Origin: CAMFLJ01 sp965279255
Lineage (GTDB): Bacteria; Actinomycetota; Acidimicrobiia; Acidimicrobiales; Acidimicrobilacustridaceae
Length of the DNA stretch: 64,000 nt
Direction of reading: 5' to 3'
Assembly: GCA_965279255.1 (NCBI GenBank)
Contig: OZ257146.1
Location: 3,348,001 to 3,412,000, forward strand
Below, one piece after another: positions 43,906 through 53,161 of this stretch. The notes beneath the pieces are model-generated. The model did not search any database. It saw nothing but the letters and a program-made list of their open reading frames with translations, and was not told the origin of the DNA. The translations under genes were made by a program, and so were the position numbers. The stretch's first letter is position 1. The number at the start of each line of letters is the position of its first letter.

Positions 43906-44723
43906 CGCTTCACCAGCAACAGCACGCCGATGGCGACGAGCACGACCGACAGGCCCCGGCGCACGCCCTGCGGGCTGAGCCGTGACTGCAACCGGGCCCC
44001 GACCGTGCCACCGACGAGCGCGGCGGCGGCCACCAGCGCGGCGTCGGAGGGCACGATGCGGCCCTGGGCGGCGAACACGAGCAGGCCGACGGCCGAGGTG
44101 ATGCCCACGGTGAAGGTGGTGGTGGCCGCCGCCACCTTGATGGGCACGTGCATGACCTCGGTGGAGGCGGGCGTGCGGATGAAGCCGCCGCTCACACCCG
44201 ACAGCCCGGCGATGAGGCCGGCCCCGGCCATGCCCACCAGGCCGAGCGGCACCCGTCGGGCCCGGTAGGGCACGAACTCCTCGGGGCCGAGCTGGTAGAC
44301 GCCGGCCAGGGTGCCGGGGATCTCGCCCACGTCGTCAGGGCCGAGCGCGGGGTCGGGCAGGTTGCGCACACCCTTGCGGCGGCCCCCCACGACGGCGGCG
44401 GCGATGGCGACGAGGCCGAGCACGACGGCCAGCGCCGTCTCGCTGACCACACCCGACACGAGGGCGCCGGTGAGGGCGGCCGAGGAACCGACGATCTCGG
44501 TGGCGACGCCGAGGCGGTGGTTGACCAGTCGGTCGCCGAGCTGCTGTGGCGCGGCCGCCAACGAGCCCGCCGCCACCGACACCAGGCCGAGGGGCGCGGC
44601 GATGCGCGGCTCGACGCCGGCCAGCACCAGCACGGGCACCAGCAGGATGGCGCCGCCCAGTCCGCCCAGCGCCCCGATGGCCGCGGTGGCGAACGCGGCG
44701 AGGGCGAGCAGGACGGGGTTCAC
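43902..44723 (-). CDS. TauE/SafE-family permease (sulfite/organic anion exporter type)
   Basis: The 273-aa protein has two halves of hydrophobic helices, each starting with a TauE-like glycine-rich segment (GALGGLGGAILLVPVLVLAG; GAGLIAGLSGVSGGFIRTPA). The family exports sulfite, sulfoacetate or similar anions. A link to the organosulfur-related genes in the window is attractive but unproven. The start is GTG. A strong hairpin lies 15 bp upstream, insulating it from the peptidase gene. Confidence 0.87.
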   Translation of the reverse strand: MNPVLLALAAFATAAIGALGGLGGAILLVPVLVLAGVEPRIAAPLGLVSVAAGSLAAAPQQLGDRLVNHRLGVATEIVGSSAALTGALVSGVVSETALAVVLGLVAIAAAVVGGRRKGVRNLPDPALGPDDVGEIPGTLAGVYQLGPEEFVPYRARRVPLGLVGMAGAGLIAGLSGVSGGFIRTPASTEVMHVPIKVAAATTTFTVGITSAVGLLVFAAQGRIVPSDAALVAAAALVGGTVGARLQSRLSPQGVRRGLSVVLVAIGVLLLVKR

Positions 44724-44737
44724 CGGGTCATCCTCGC

Positions 44738-44767
44738 GGACCGGATCGCACGGGAGCGATCCGGTCC
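44738..44767 (-). terminator. Terminator of the C11 peptidase gene
   Basis: A perfect 12-bp stem GGACCGGATCGC/GCGATCCGGTCC closes a 6-nt loop, 35 bp beyond the peptidase stop codon and before the permease start. Confidence 0.7.
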
Positions 44768-44801
44768 GGGCGGGCTCGGACCACGGGGAGGAACGGCCCC
44801 G

Positions 44802-46733
44802 CTAGAACGGGCTGGCCGTGCCGGTGAAGACGAGGTCCTGGTTGCCGACGATGTCGTCGATGCCGAGGCCCACGATGATCGGCGTCGCTCCGGGGAGCTG
44901 GCCGTAGTTGTACTGGAGCGTTGCCGTGCGGGCGTCGAGCACACCGTCGATCGCCCTGATCCAGGTGTCCTCGCCGGTGGAGAGGTTCTCCCGCTCGAGG
45001 AGCGGCACGAAGGTGTCACCCTCCTCGGGCGTGACGGCGGCGATGCCGGCGCCGATGCGCAGGTAGAAGGTCTCGGCCACGATCGAGTCGCCCTCGAGCG
45101 ACAGCTGGAGGTTGCCCGCGACCTCCTGGGCGCCGCGCTGGAACAGCACGGGCACGATGATCTTGTCGGCGTTGCCGGAGGCGTCGAAGTTCAGCTGGGA
45201 GTAGGCCGGCGTCTCGGAGATGCCGTCGCTGATGGTCAGGTAGCGCCAGTCGTAGCCACCCGACACGGTGTCGCCGTTGACGTCGGCGTTGAGCTCGCCG
45301 AACCAGGTCACGATGTTCGAGTCCGTGGCGTCGACCTCACCCCAGAAGAGGTACGCCTGGATGATGTTGCCACCGGTGCCCGGCTCCACGTCGGTCTCGA
45401 AGTAGATGCCGTCGTTGCTGGTGTCGGTGAGCTCGGCCTCGATGAAGCGGTCGGCGTCGACGAAGGTCGGCAGCTCGGAGCCGGTGACGGAGTTGGCGTT
45501 GCGGTAGTAGGCGCCCAGCACCTGCGACCACGATGGCGAGGCGCCGATCTGGTCGTACTCGGCGTTGTGGAGGTCGCTCGAGGGCGGGAAGTAGGCGGCG
45601 AGGCCGGTGGCCTTGCCGGCGACGGGACCGTTGAGGTGCTGGACCACGACGTTGTCGAGGGCGTCGAGCACGGCCTGCGAGCTGTCCTCCATGCCCGACA
45701 GGCCCACGAGGGTGGTGGCGAGGTCTCCCATGTCGACGGAGAAGTAGTCGTTCTCCGGCTGGGGGTCCTTGCCGAAGCCGATGGCCTGGTTGCGGGCGTA
45801 ACCGACCCGGCCGATCTGGTCGCGGGCCTGGTCGGTCATGGCCAGGGCGAGGTCGGAGAGCGCGGTGTCGAGGGCCGGGAGCTGCTTCAGGTCGACGACC
45901 GAGAGGGTGGTCGAGTTCTCGTTGGCGGCCTGGGACTCGTCGGTGAAGCCCTGGAGGATCTGGTCGCCCATGTCCTCGGTGGTGATGCCACCGATCGGCG
46001 TGCTCACGGTGGACCAGTCCCAGCCGTTGCCCGGCTCGACCTCTTCGGAGGCCACCAGGTAGTCGGCCAACGGCGCCACCGCCGAGGCGACCTCGTAGGT
46101 CGCCATCAGGCAGGCGTCGAAGCCGATCATGTCGAGCTTCTCGGCGCCGGCGGCGGTGAGGCCTCCGTCGATCGCCGTGGCGATCTCGGCGACGGTGAGG
46201 TTGTCGTTCCCGCTGGTCTCGTCCCAGGCCGCGCCCTTCCAGGAGCCGCCGTGGTCCCAGATGACGAGGCCGGTCTTGTCGTTCGGGTGGTTCTCGACGC
46301 CGTAGGACACGAAGTTCTCGAGCACGGCGGGATCGCCCATGTTCAGCTCGCCGGGCGTGTCGAGGAGGGTGGCCTGGCCGTCCTTCACGTCGAGCAGGAC
46401 CGAGTCGGTGAAGTCACCGAGGCCGAGGATGTCGGCACCGGAGTAGCCCGGCGCCCGGTCGAGCAGCACCACGAACTCGGTGCCCGTCGCCGAGCCCATC
46501 TCGGCGAGGTCGGCGAGGGCGGCTCCCTCGAGGTTGTTGTCGGCCGCCATGTAGACGAGCTCGGTCCAGTTGCCGGCGGTGTCGGTGTTGGCGACGGTCG
46601 TGGCCGTCAGCTTGCCGCCGGCACCGAGGTCCTCGACGTCCTGCTTGGAGCTGTCGCTGCCGCCGGAGCAGGCGGCGAGCAGTGAGCCCGCGAGCGCGAC
46701 GGCGACACCGGTGCGCACGAGACGATGGTTCAT
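44802..46733 (-). CDS. Clostripain (C11) family lipoprotein peptidase
   Basis: The 643-aa protein has a lipoprotein signal (LLAACSGG, acylated C22) and a clostripain-like caspase fold with catalytic H161 (WDHGGSW) and C208 (FDACLM). A C-terminal half of about 250 residues, rich in beta-strands, follows. C11 enzymes cleave after basic residues; being surface-anchored, it may process cell-surface or external proteins. GGGAGGACC precedes the ATG at 46733. A 16-bp palindrome stands 36 bp upstream. Confidence 0.87.
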   Translation of the reverse strand: MNHRLVRTGVAVALAGSLLAACSGGSDSSKQDVEDLGAGGKLTATTVANTDTAGNWTELVYMAADNNLEGAALADLAEMGSATGTEFVVLLDRAPGYSGADILGLGDFTDSVLLDVKDGQATLLDTPGELNMGDPAVLENFVSYGVENHPNDKTGLVIWDHGGSWKGAAWDETSGNDNLTVAEIATAIDGGLTAAGAEKLDMIGFDACLMATYEVASAVAPLADYLVASEEVEPGNGWDWSTVSTPIGGITTEDMGDQILQGFTDESQAANENSTTLSVVDLKQLPALDTALSDLALAMTDQARDQIGRVGYARNQAIGFGKDPQPENDYFSVDMGDLATTLVGLSGMEDSSQAVLDALDNVVVQHLNGPVAGKATGLAAYFPPSSDLHNAEYDQIGASPSWSQVLGAYYRNANSVTGSELPTFVDADRFIEAELTDTSNDGIYFETDVEPGTGGNIIQAYLFWGEVDATDSNIVTWFGELNADVNGDTVSGGYDWRYLTISDGISETPAYSQLNFDASGNADKIIVPVLFQRGAQEVAGNLQLSLEGDSIVAETFYLRIGAGIAAVTPEEGDTFVPLLERENLSTGEDTWIRAIDGVLDARTATLQYNYGQLPGATPIIVGLGIDDIVGNQDLVFTGTASPF

Positions 46734-46768
46734 CGGTCCTCCCATGGATCGACCCTCGGTGCTGTCTA

Positions 46769-46784
46769 ACACCACCGGTGGTGT
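46769..46784. promoter_or_regulatory. 16-bp palindrome upstream of the C11 peptidase gene
   Basis: ACACCACCGGTGGTGT is perfectly self-complementary (8+8, no spacer). It lies 36 bp upstream of the peptidase start, where an operator would be expected. Confidence 0.4.
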
Positions 46785-46858
46785 CGACGGAGTGCCGATC
46801 GTCCCGAAGGTGGTTCGCCGGCTGAGAAACCGAAGCGTACGCCTGGGGCGAGGCCGGA

Positions 46859-47776
46859 TCAGCCGATGAAGATCGGGTTGATGGGGCTGCCCGTGGCGCC
46901 GGTGACCTTGAGCGGGCCGACGGCGAGGATGCCCTCGTACACGCCGGCGGCGGCGGCCTCGGCGAGGTTCAGGAACTCGAGCATGTAGATGCCGTGGTCG
47001 ACGAGCAGGATCCGGTGCACCCGGAGGAAGTCGTTCTCGTCGAACGGGATGACCTCGACCGCGGCGTTGTCGGAGCCGACGGCGACGATGTCCAAGGCGG
47101 CCAGCCAGTTGGCGGCGTCGGAGCCGATACCCGCCTGGGCGAAGCCGGGGTCGTTGCCGGCGGCCTGGGCGGCCCACCACATCTGGAGGTAGCCGGTGCG
47201 CACCAGCACGACGTCGCCGGCGCGGACCTCCACGCCCTGTCGCTCGGCGCAGGCGGCGAGGTCGTCGCCCATGATCATGCGGCCGGGCTCGACGAACTCG
47301 TCATCGCCGAAGTGGGCGACCATGTCGAGCAGCACGGCGCGGGCGGCGAACCCGCCGACCTTCTCGATGCCGAGGCGCTGGGCGCCGCCGAGGGCGTGCA
47401 TCTCGTCGTGGCCGACGCCGTTGTAGTGGGAGAACTCGCTGTAGACGTGCACGAGCGCGTCCATGTGCGAGGTGGTGTGCGACGCCATCACCAGCACGTC
47501 CTCGTGGGCACCGGTGCCGTCGGCGCAACCCATCGGTGCGTACATGCCGGCGTCGGTGGCGTCCTGGAGGGTGAGGCGCATCGGGGTGCCGCGGTAGTCC
47601 ATGAGCGGCACGCCCTGGCCCTGGATCGGGATGCCGAGGCTGAACACCTGGCCGGTGGTGATCGAGGCGGCTGCCGCCTTGATGATCTCGGGCGTGAGGT
47701 GGTTGAGGGCGCCGCGCTCGTCGTCGTCCCCCCAGCGCCCCCAGTTGTTGGTGCGGCCGTGTGCGAGGTCGGTCAT
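46859..47776 (-). CDS. Cyclase-family (kynurenine formamidase-like) hydrolase
   Basis: The 305-aa protein belongs to the putative cyclase family. It has RWGDDDERGALNHLTPE near the start and the metal motif region ASHTTSHMDALVHVY, a variant of HxGTHxDxPxH that lacks the first GTH Gly. GDVVLVRTGY and a terminal INPIFIG follow. Members hydrolyse amides or lactone-like bonds with Zn or Mn. It lies 111 bp downstream of the LLM monooxygenase gene on the same strand, so the two may act in one degradative route. Confidence 0.85.
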   Translation of the reverse strand: MTDLAHGRTNNWGRWGDDDERGALNHLTPEIIKAAAASITTGQVFSLGIPIQGQGVPLMDYRGTPMRLTLQDATDAGMYAPMGCADGTGAHEDVLVMASHTTSHMDALVHVYSEFSHYNGVGHDEMHALGGAQRLGIEKVGGFAARAVLLDMVAHFGDDEFVEPGRMIMGDDLAACAERQGVEVRAGDVVLVRTGYLQMWWAAQAAGNDPGFAQAGIGSDAANWLAALDIVAVGSDNAAVEVIPFDENDFLRVHRILLVDHGIYMLEFLNLAEAAAAGVYEGILAVGPLKVTGATGSPINPIFIG

Positions 47777-47887
47777 GTCGGTCCCCCCGGACGATCGTGC
47801 GCGCCCCCCGGGCGCGCCTGCGCCCGCACCGTAGTGGCGCGGGCGCAGGTGTGCTCGAAGGCGAGGGGCCGGAGGCCGCCCCGGCGA

Positions 47888-48871
47888 TCAGGCCAGTGCC
47901 GGCAGGATCTCGTTGCGCAGCAGGTCGATCTGGGCCCAGCCCATCTCGATGGGCATGCCGCCGCAGAGCGGGTGCATGTTGAACATGGCGAAGTCGCCGG
48001 CGGCCTTGGCCTCCTCGACGGCCTCGGCCGGCGAGACCACGCGGTAGATGCCCTCTTCGCGCAGCTCGGCGACGTTGGAGGCGTGGGAGTGTACGGCCGA
48101 CTTGATGTCGGGGGTCTGCCAGGAGGCGTAGGTGCTGGCCTCGTGGAAGAGGTAGGGGCCCATCTCCTCCCAGCCCTTCTCGACGTCCTCGGCGAAGAAG
48201 TGGTGGTGCATGCCGACGGGCGGGGCGATGGCGAAGCCCTGCGTGCCGTACTCGGTGCACTTCTCGTAGTAGTAGGCCTCGATCTCGGGCACCGGGGCGG
48301 CGAACATGATCGGGAGGCCGAAGCGGGCGGCGCGACGGGCGGCCGGCTTGGAGGTGCCGCCCAGCAGGAACATGGGGTGGGGCTGGGTGAAGGACTTCGG
48401 GGTGACCTGCACCTCGGCACCGTTGTGCTCGAAGGGCTCGGCGGTCCAGGCCTTGAGCAGCGTGTCGACGCACTCGTCCATGAGCTTGCCGCGGTCGGCC
48501 CAGCTCTTGCCGTGGGCGACGTACTCCTCAGGCCGGTAGCCGAGGCCGCCGATGACGGTGAGCTTGCCGCCGGAGATGAGGTCGAGGACGGCGATGTCCT
48601 CGGCGATGCGCAGCGGGTCGTGCAGCGGCACCAGGAGGGCGGAGATCGAGATCGAGATGTTCTTGGTGCGGCCGAAGATGGCGCCGGCCATGATCAGCGG
48701 CGAGGGGCTCCAGCCGTTGAACGCACCGTGGTGCTCCTCGAGCGAGAGCATGCCCCCGCCGAGCTCGTCGAGCACCTGGGCCATGTCGAGCATGGCGTTG
48801 TAGCGCTGGTGCATCTCGTTGGGCTCGAGCCCCGGCTGGACGCAGTTGAAGCGGAGCAGTGTGGTCGCCAT
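47888..48871 (-). CDS. LLM-class flavin-dependent oxidoreductase
   Basis: The 327-aa luciferase-like protein has LSLEEHHGAFNGWSPSPLIMAGAIFGRT and LRIAEDIAVLDLISGGKLTVIGGLGYR, characteristic of bacterial luciferase-like monooxygenases. Whether it uses FMN or F420 is not clear from the sequence. The divergent NADPH-FMN reductase gene makes FMN likely. GGGGGAAC precedes the ATG. Confidence 0.88.
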   Translation of the reverse strand: MATTLLRFNCVQPGLEPNEMHQRYNAMLDMAQVLDELGGGMLSLEEHHGAFNGWSPSPLIMAGAIFGRTKNISISISALLVPLHDPLRIAEDIAVLDLISGGKLTVIGGLGYRPEEYVAHGKSWADRGKLMDECVDTLLKAWTAEPFEHNGAEVQVTPKSFTQPHPMFLLGGTSKPAARRAARFGLPIMFAAPVPEIEAYYYEKCTEYGTQGFAIAPPVGMHHHFFAEDVEKGWEEMGPYLFHEASTYASWQTPDIKSAVHSHASNVAELREEGIYRVVSPAEAVEEAKAAGDFAMFNMHPLCGGMPIEMGWAQIDLLRNEILPALA

Positions 48872-48960
48872 CTGGACGTTCCCCCTTGTGTTCGGGGTCG
48901 AGTCTGCCGCACCCGACCAGCGGCCGCGCAGCCGGGGGAATGCCGGACGTCCCGAGATCG

Positions 48961-48983
48961 TTGACACCTCAAGGAATCATTCC
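48961..48983 (+). promoter_or_regulatory. -35 box and palindrome before the FMN reductase gene
   Basis: A perfect TTGACA (48961-48966) is followed by the palindrome GGAAT-C-ATTCC (48973-48983) in the region divergent between the LLM and FMN-reductase genes. A repressor site in the promoter spacer is plausible; the -10 box is not evident. Confidence 0.4.
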
Positions 48984-49007
48984 CCCCGATCCCATGGAGA
49001 CGACGAC

Positions 49008-49583
49008 GTGAGCCAGCCCGTCCTGCAGGTCATCCTCGGCAGCACCCGACCCGGTCGCAACGGCGCGCCGATCGCCGAGTGGGTCACCGCCGCGGCGAGG
49101 GCCCACGGCGGCTTCGACGTGGAGCTCGTCGACCTCGCCGAGGTCGCCCTGCCCCTGCTCGACGAGCCCAACCATCCCCGGCTCGGAAACTACGTGCACC
49201 AGCACACCAAGGACTGGAGCGCCACGGTGTCGCGCGGCGACGCCTTCGTGTTCGTGATCCCGGAGTACAACCACAGCGTCAACGCCGCCACCAAGAACGC
49301 GCTCGACTACCTGCACACCGAGTGGGCCGACAAGGCCGTCGGCATCGTGAGCTACGGCGGGGTCTCGGGCGGGACGCGGGCGATGACGGCCCTCAAGCCG
49401 GTGCTCTCCGCGCTGCGGATGGTGCCGGTCACCGAGGCGGTGAACATCCCGTTCTTCACCCAGTTCATCGACGATGACGACGTGTTCCACCCGAACGAGG
49501 TCACCGCCGGTGCGGCCACGGCGATGCTCGACGAGATCGCCCGCTACGACGGCGCCCTGCGCACCCTCCGCACCCCGGCGTAG
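49008..49583 (+). CDS. NADPH-dependent FMN reductase
   Basis: The 191-aa flavodoxin-fold reductase has the phosphate-binding LGSTRPGRNG, the family signature PEYNHSVNAATKNALDYL, and GIVSYGGVSGGTRA. It supplies reduced FMN, probably to the divergently encoded LLM monooxygenase. The start is GTG at 49008 with GGAG upstream; an ATG at 48994 is out of frame. A long palindrome follows the gene. Confidence 0.9.
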   Translation: MSQPVLQVILGSTRPGRNGAPIAEWVTAAARAHGGFDVELVDLAEVALPLLDEPNHPRLGNYVHQHTKDWSATVSRGDAFVFVIPEYNHSVNAATKNALDYLHTEWADKAVGIVSYGGVSGGTRAMTALKPVLSALRMVPVTEAVNIPFFTQFIDDDDVFHPNEVTAGAATAMLDEIARYDGALRTLRTPA

Positions 49584-49620
49584 CCACCGGGTCGCCGCGC
49601 CCGAGGTACCCCCAGACGCG

Positions 49621-49670
49621 GTTCTGGCATGCGTCTTGCACCCCTGGAGGTGCAGAACGCATGCCAGAAC
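49621..49670. repeat. Long intergenic palindrome (terminator-like), copy B
   Basis: Arms of 22 bp (GTTCTGGCATGCGTCTTGCA... and its complement with two mismatched positions) enclose a 6-nt loop. It is nearly the same sequence as 19596-19643 and also lies between convergent genes, here the FMN reductase and the DEAD-box helicase. Confidence 0.85.
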
Positions 49671-49704
49671 GAGAGCGTGCCGTGGGGCCGCGAGGGCCCC
49701 GGGG

Positions 49705-51288
49705 TCAGCGGCCGGAGCTGCGGCGGCCACCGCCGGAACCGGAGCGGGACTGGCCGCCACCGGCGCGAGCCGAGCCGCCAGCACTGCCGCCGCTGCCCGA
49801 GCGACGGCCGGAGCCGCCGGAGGGAGCGCCGGAGCGCGAGCCGCCACCGGAGCGGCTGCCACCACCCGAGCCGGAGCCCGAACGGCCACGGCCACCCTGG
49901 CCACCACCGCTGCCACCGCCGGAGCGGGAGTGGCGACGGGGGCCACCGGACGTGCCGGACGGCCGGGCGGCCTCGGCCACGGCGAGGGCCTTCTCGACCT
50001 CGGCCTTGGTGCGCACCGTGCGCTGGCCGGGGGCGAGCTCCTGCAGGAGCGGATGGCCCGGCTTGAGCACCGTGACGGTGGGGGCGATGCCGGCCTTGCG
50101 GGCGAGGTCCTTGACGTCGCGGCGCTGGCCCTCGGTGGCGAGCGTGACGACGGTGCCCTCGTTGCCGGCGCGGGCGGTGCGCCCGGAGCGGTGGAGGTAC
50201 GCCTTGTGCTCGACCGGCGGGTCGGCGTGGATCACCAGGGTGACGTCGTCGACGTGGATGCCACGGGCGGCGATGTCGGTGGCGACCAGGCACGTGGCCC
50301 GGCCCTCGGAGAAGGCGGCCAGGTTCCGCACCCGGACGTTCTGGGTGAGGTTGCCGTGCATCTCGACCGACGGCACGCCGTGGGCGTTGAGCTGGCGGGT
50401 GAGCTGCTTGGCCCGGTGCTTGGTGCGGGTGAACACGATGGTGCGGCCCGGCGCCGAGGTGAGGTCGACGAGCACGGGGAGGCGGTCGTCGGTGGTCACG
50501 TGCAGCACGTGGTGGGACATGGCGTCGACGGGCGACTGCTCGGAGTCGACGCTGTGGGTCACCGGGTCGGTGAGGTAGCGCTTCACGAGGGCGTCGATGC
50601 CCTTGTCGAGCGTGGCCGAGAAGAGCATGCGCTGGCCCTTGTCGGGCGTGCGGTCCATGAGGCGCTTGACCGGGGGGAGGAACCCGAGGTCGGCCATGTG
50701 GTCGGCCTCGTCGAGCACCGTGATCTCGACCTTGTCGAGGTCGCAGTGGCGCTGCTGGATGAGGTCCTCGAGGCGGCCCGGGCAGGCGACGACGATGTCG
50801 ACACCGTTGCGCAGGGCGTTCACCTGGGGGTTCTGGCCCACGCCACCGAAGATGGTGGTGGTGCGCAGCCCGAGGGGCTTGGCCAGCGGAGCGATGGTGG
50901 CGTCGATCTGGATGGCCAGCTCGCGGGTGGGCGCCAGGATCAGCGCACGGGGACGGCCCGGCTTGCGGTCGCGGCGGTTGGCGGCGAGGCGGGTCAGCAC
51001 GGGAAGGGCGAAAGCCAGGGTCTTGCCCGAGCCGGTGCGACCGCGGCCGAGGACGTCGCGGCCCTCGAGGGAGTCGGGGAGCGTGGCGGTCTGGATGGGG
51101 AACGGCGCGGTGATGCCGTTGCGGGCCATGGCCTCGCACAGCTCGGGCGGGACGCCCAGGGCGGCGAAGGTGGTGGCGACGTCGGGGTCGGCGATGGTGG
51201 TTCCCGGAGTGGCGGCGGTGGTGGAGCCGGCCTCATCGGGGCGCGCGGCGCGCGAGGGACGGGGGGTACGGGGGCGGTGATCCGCCAT
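49705..51288 (-). CDS. DEAD-box RNA helicase with Gly/Ser/Arg-rich tail
   Basis: The 527-aa protein has the helicase core: a Q-motif region (FAALGVPPEL...APFPIQ), Walker A GRTGSGKT (83-90), PTRELA, VLDEADHMADLGF, FSATL, and HRSGRTAR. About 90 C-terminal residues form an Arg/Gly/Ser tail (SGGGSGGGQGGRGRSG type) that binds RNA without sequence preference. It remodels RNA in ribosome assembly or decay, often under cold stress. The ATG at 51288 has GGAGAACAG upstream. Confidence 0.93.
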   Translation of the reverse strand: MADHRPRTPRPSRAARPDEAGSTTAATPGTTIADPDVATTFAALGVPPELCEAMARNGITAPFPIQTATLPDSLEGRDVLGRGRTGSGKTLAFALPVLTRLAANRRDRKPGRPRALILAPTRELAIQIDATIAPLAKPLGLRTTTIFGGVGQNPQVNALRNGVDIVVACPGRLEDLIQQRHCDLDKVEITVLDEADHMADLGFLPPVKRLMDRTPDKGQRMLFSATLDKGIDALVKRYLTDPVTHSVDSEQSPVDAMSHHVLHVTTDDRLPVLVDLTSAPGRTIVFTRTKHRAKQLTRQLNAHGVPSVEMHGNLTQNVRVRNLAAFSEGRATCLVATDIAARGIHVDDVTLVIHADPPVEHKAYLHRSGRTARAGNEGTVVTLATEGQRRDVKDLARKAGIAPTVTVLKPGHPLLQELAPGQRTVRTKAEVEKALAVAEAARPSGTSGGPRRHSRSGGGSGGGQGGRGRSGSGSGGGSRSGGGSRSGAPSGGSGRRSGSGGSAGGSARAGGGQSRSGSGGGRRSSGR

Positions 51289-51483
51289 GTTCTGTTCTCC
51301 AAACTGAAGGTCCGCTGGGAAGGCACCGACCTCGTCCGCCGGGAGCACGAGGCTCGGTGGCGGGGGTCTGCAGCGGCTCAGCGGCGCCGCCCCGGACGTG
51401 GGACGACCTCGTCACCCTAGCGGAACGGGCGTTCGACGCCCACCCTCCGGTCCACTGTCACACCCACGTGAGAGGGTGGGGCC

Positions 51484-51873
51484 ATGGCCTTCGGACAGCA
51501 ATCGGGACCACCCGCGTCGACCAAGGAGGTCGCCCACCTCGAGGCGCTCCTCGCTGAGGCGGGCTACTCGTCGTTCAAGGAGGCCCGCCACATCTACGGG
51601 CTCACCCAGCGCCAGGCGTCGGGAAAGTTCACCCGCGACGAGGCCTCCGAGCTGCTCGCCCGGCTGGCCAGCGGCGAGGGTCAGCTCGACGCGGCCACGG
51701 CCAGCGCGGTGGTCGAGGAGACCGCCGACGCCATGGCCTCGGGCCGCGCCGCCGCCGACCGGGCGGCCAAGCGGGCGGCCCACCGCCAGGCCGAGCAGGT
51801 GGCCGCGCTGCCCGACGACCTGCTGGCCGACGAGCTCGTGCGCCGCGGCTGGGTCTGCATCCCGCCGGGGTGA
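51484..51873 (+). CDS. Hypothetical helical protein, 129 aa
   Basis: The 129-aa protein is not recognised. It is helical, with YSSFKEARHIYGLTQRQASGKFTRDEASELLARL in the first half, an Ala-rich middle helix, and a short end ELVRRGWVCIPPG. GAGGGT lies six bases before the ATG and no Shine-Dalgarno is seen, suggesting leaderless transcription. It is convergent with the membrane-protein gene, 13 bp apart. Confidence 0.6.
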   Translation: MAFGQQSGPPASTKEVAHLEALLAEAGYSSFKEARHIYGLTQRQASGKFTRDEASELLARLASGEGQLDAATASAVVEETADAMASGRAAADRAAKRAAHRQAEQVAALPDDLLADELVRRGWVCIPPG

Positions 51874-51886
51874 CCGCCAGGTCGCG

Positions 51887-53161
51887 CTAGCCGCGGCGGC
51901 GGGCCGCCACGAGGTCCTGCGACATCGGCGGCGCCTCGCGCCCGCGCACCAGGAGGGCGACGGCGGTGAGGGTCTGACGCGGGCCGGCCCGGTAGCCGCG
52001 CAGCGCGAGCACCCAGAGGCCGGCGCCGACCGCGGCGAGCACGAGCCCGATGACGAGCCCGGTCGTTCCACCAGCCCACCAGCCGGACACGACCATGGCG
52101 CTGGCGGCGCCGATCAGCACCACCAGGGTGGCGGCCACCGTGGCCGACTCGAACTGGGTCGTGCGCTGGTCGTCGTACACGTCGTCGTAGCGGCCGACCC
52201 CGGGGGTGTGGCGCTGGATCATGCGCAGGGGGGCGGTGACGCTGCGGGCGGCGAACGGCGCCCACAGCACGTAGACGAGGGCGACGAGGAAGGTCGAGCG
52301 GGGCGGGAAGCCGTCGGGGAAGGCACCGCCCGTCGGGTCCTGGGCCAGGGCCTGCTCGACCAGGCCCGAGGCGGCGAGGATGGCGACGGTGGTCGAGATG
52401 AGCAGCAGCAGCGCCTTGGTGTAGCGCAGCACCGCCACCCGGATGCTCAGCACGTGCTTGGCCAGCAGCGCCTCGGTGCGGGCGACGTCGTGGGCGAGGG
52501 TGCGGTCGTGGTTCAGCCCGGCGAGGCGGAACGACTGGCGCAGCCGCTCGTCGTCGCCGGCGGCGCCCTCGGGGATCTCCCGGCCCCAGACCTCGTACAT
52601 GCGGGTGTCGAAGCGGTCGCGCCAGCCGGCGTCGTCCTGGCTGCGGGGCACCAGCAGCGCCCTCGTCCACTCGTCGGCTCGGCCCTCGTCGAGCAGCGCC
52701 CGGGTGGTGGGCGTGAGCTCATCGTCGTTGAAGCCGAGGCCGGGCACCACGAAGCGGGGGTTGAACACCGTGCGCCGGGGGGCGGCGGGGTCGGCGCCCG
52801 GCGCGCCGAAGGTGTTCGACGTGAAGTAGAAGCCGAGCAGGTCGCTGACCAACAGGTAGATGGCCACCACCGGCAGCACGATCGAGAGCAGGGCGGCCAC
52901 GCCGATGCCCACGAGCAGCACCCACTGGCCCGCCTCGTACGACGACATGAGCAGGGTGGTCATGCGGGGGAAGCCGTCGCGGATGAACAGGGGCAGCAAC
53001 AGCACGAGGGCCGAGCCCCCGAGGAGGGCCTGGCCGACGCGGTGGATGGTGGAGAGCCGGACCTCGCTGCGCTGCAGGAAGGCCCGCATGGCGGCGCGCG
53101 ACTCGGCGTCGTCGACCCCGCCGGGCGGGGTCGGGGCCGGGGTCGCACCCGCGGTGGTCAC
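51887..53161 (-). CDS. Polytopic membrane protein in an ArsR operon
   Basis: The 424-aa protein has about six hydrophobic helices. Two are near residues 45-65 and 80-108, two near 245-265 and 285-303, and two near 345-385. A soluble region of about 120 residues lies in between (FNPRFVVPGLGFNDDELTPTTRALLDEG). I do not recognise a family. Its start overlaps the ArsR stop by 4 bp, so the regulator and membrane protein are co-translated; it may be the effector of that regulator. Confidence 0.7.
   Translation of the reverse strand: MTTAGATPAPTPPGGVDDAESRAAMRAFLQRSEVRLSTIHRVGQALLGGSALVLLLPLFIRDGFPRMTTLLMSSYEAGQWVLLVGIGVAALLSIVLPVVAIYLLVSDLLGFYFTSNTFGAPGADPAAPRRTVFNPRFVVPGLGFNDDELTPTTRALLDEGRADEWTRALLVPRSQDDAGWRDRFDTRMYEVWGREIPEGAAGDDERLRQSFRLAGLNHDRTLAHDVARTEALLAKHVLSIRVAVLRYTKALLLLISTTVAILAASGLVEQALAQDPTGGAFPDGFPPRSTFLVALVYVLWAPFAARSVTAPLRMIQRHTPGVGRYDDVYDDQRTTQFESATVAATLVVLIGAASAMVVSGWWAGGTTGLVIGLVLAAVGAGLWVLALRGYRAGPRQTLTAVALLVRGREAPPMSQDLVAARRRG

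Noticed and set aside
44148..46685. Open frame of about 845 codons opposite the permease and peptidase genes
   Set aside because: It lies entirely over genes with clear family motifs and has no recognisable domain of its own.
49705..49980. Tandem Gly/Ser/Arg codon repeats resembling a satellite or CRISPR-like array
   Set aside because: The repeats are irregular in length and in frame with the DEAD-box helicase; they encode its RNA-binding tail.
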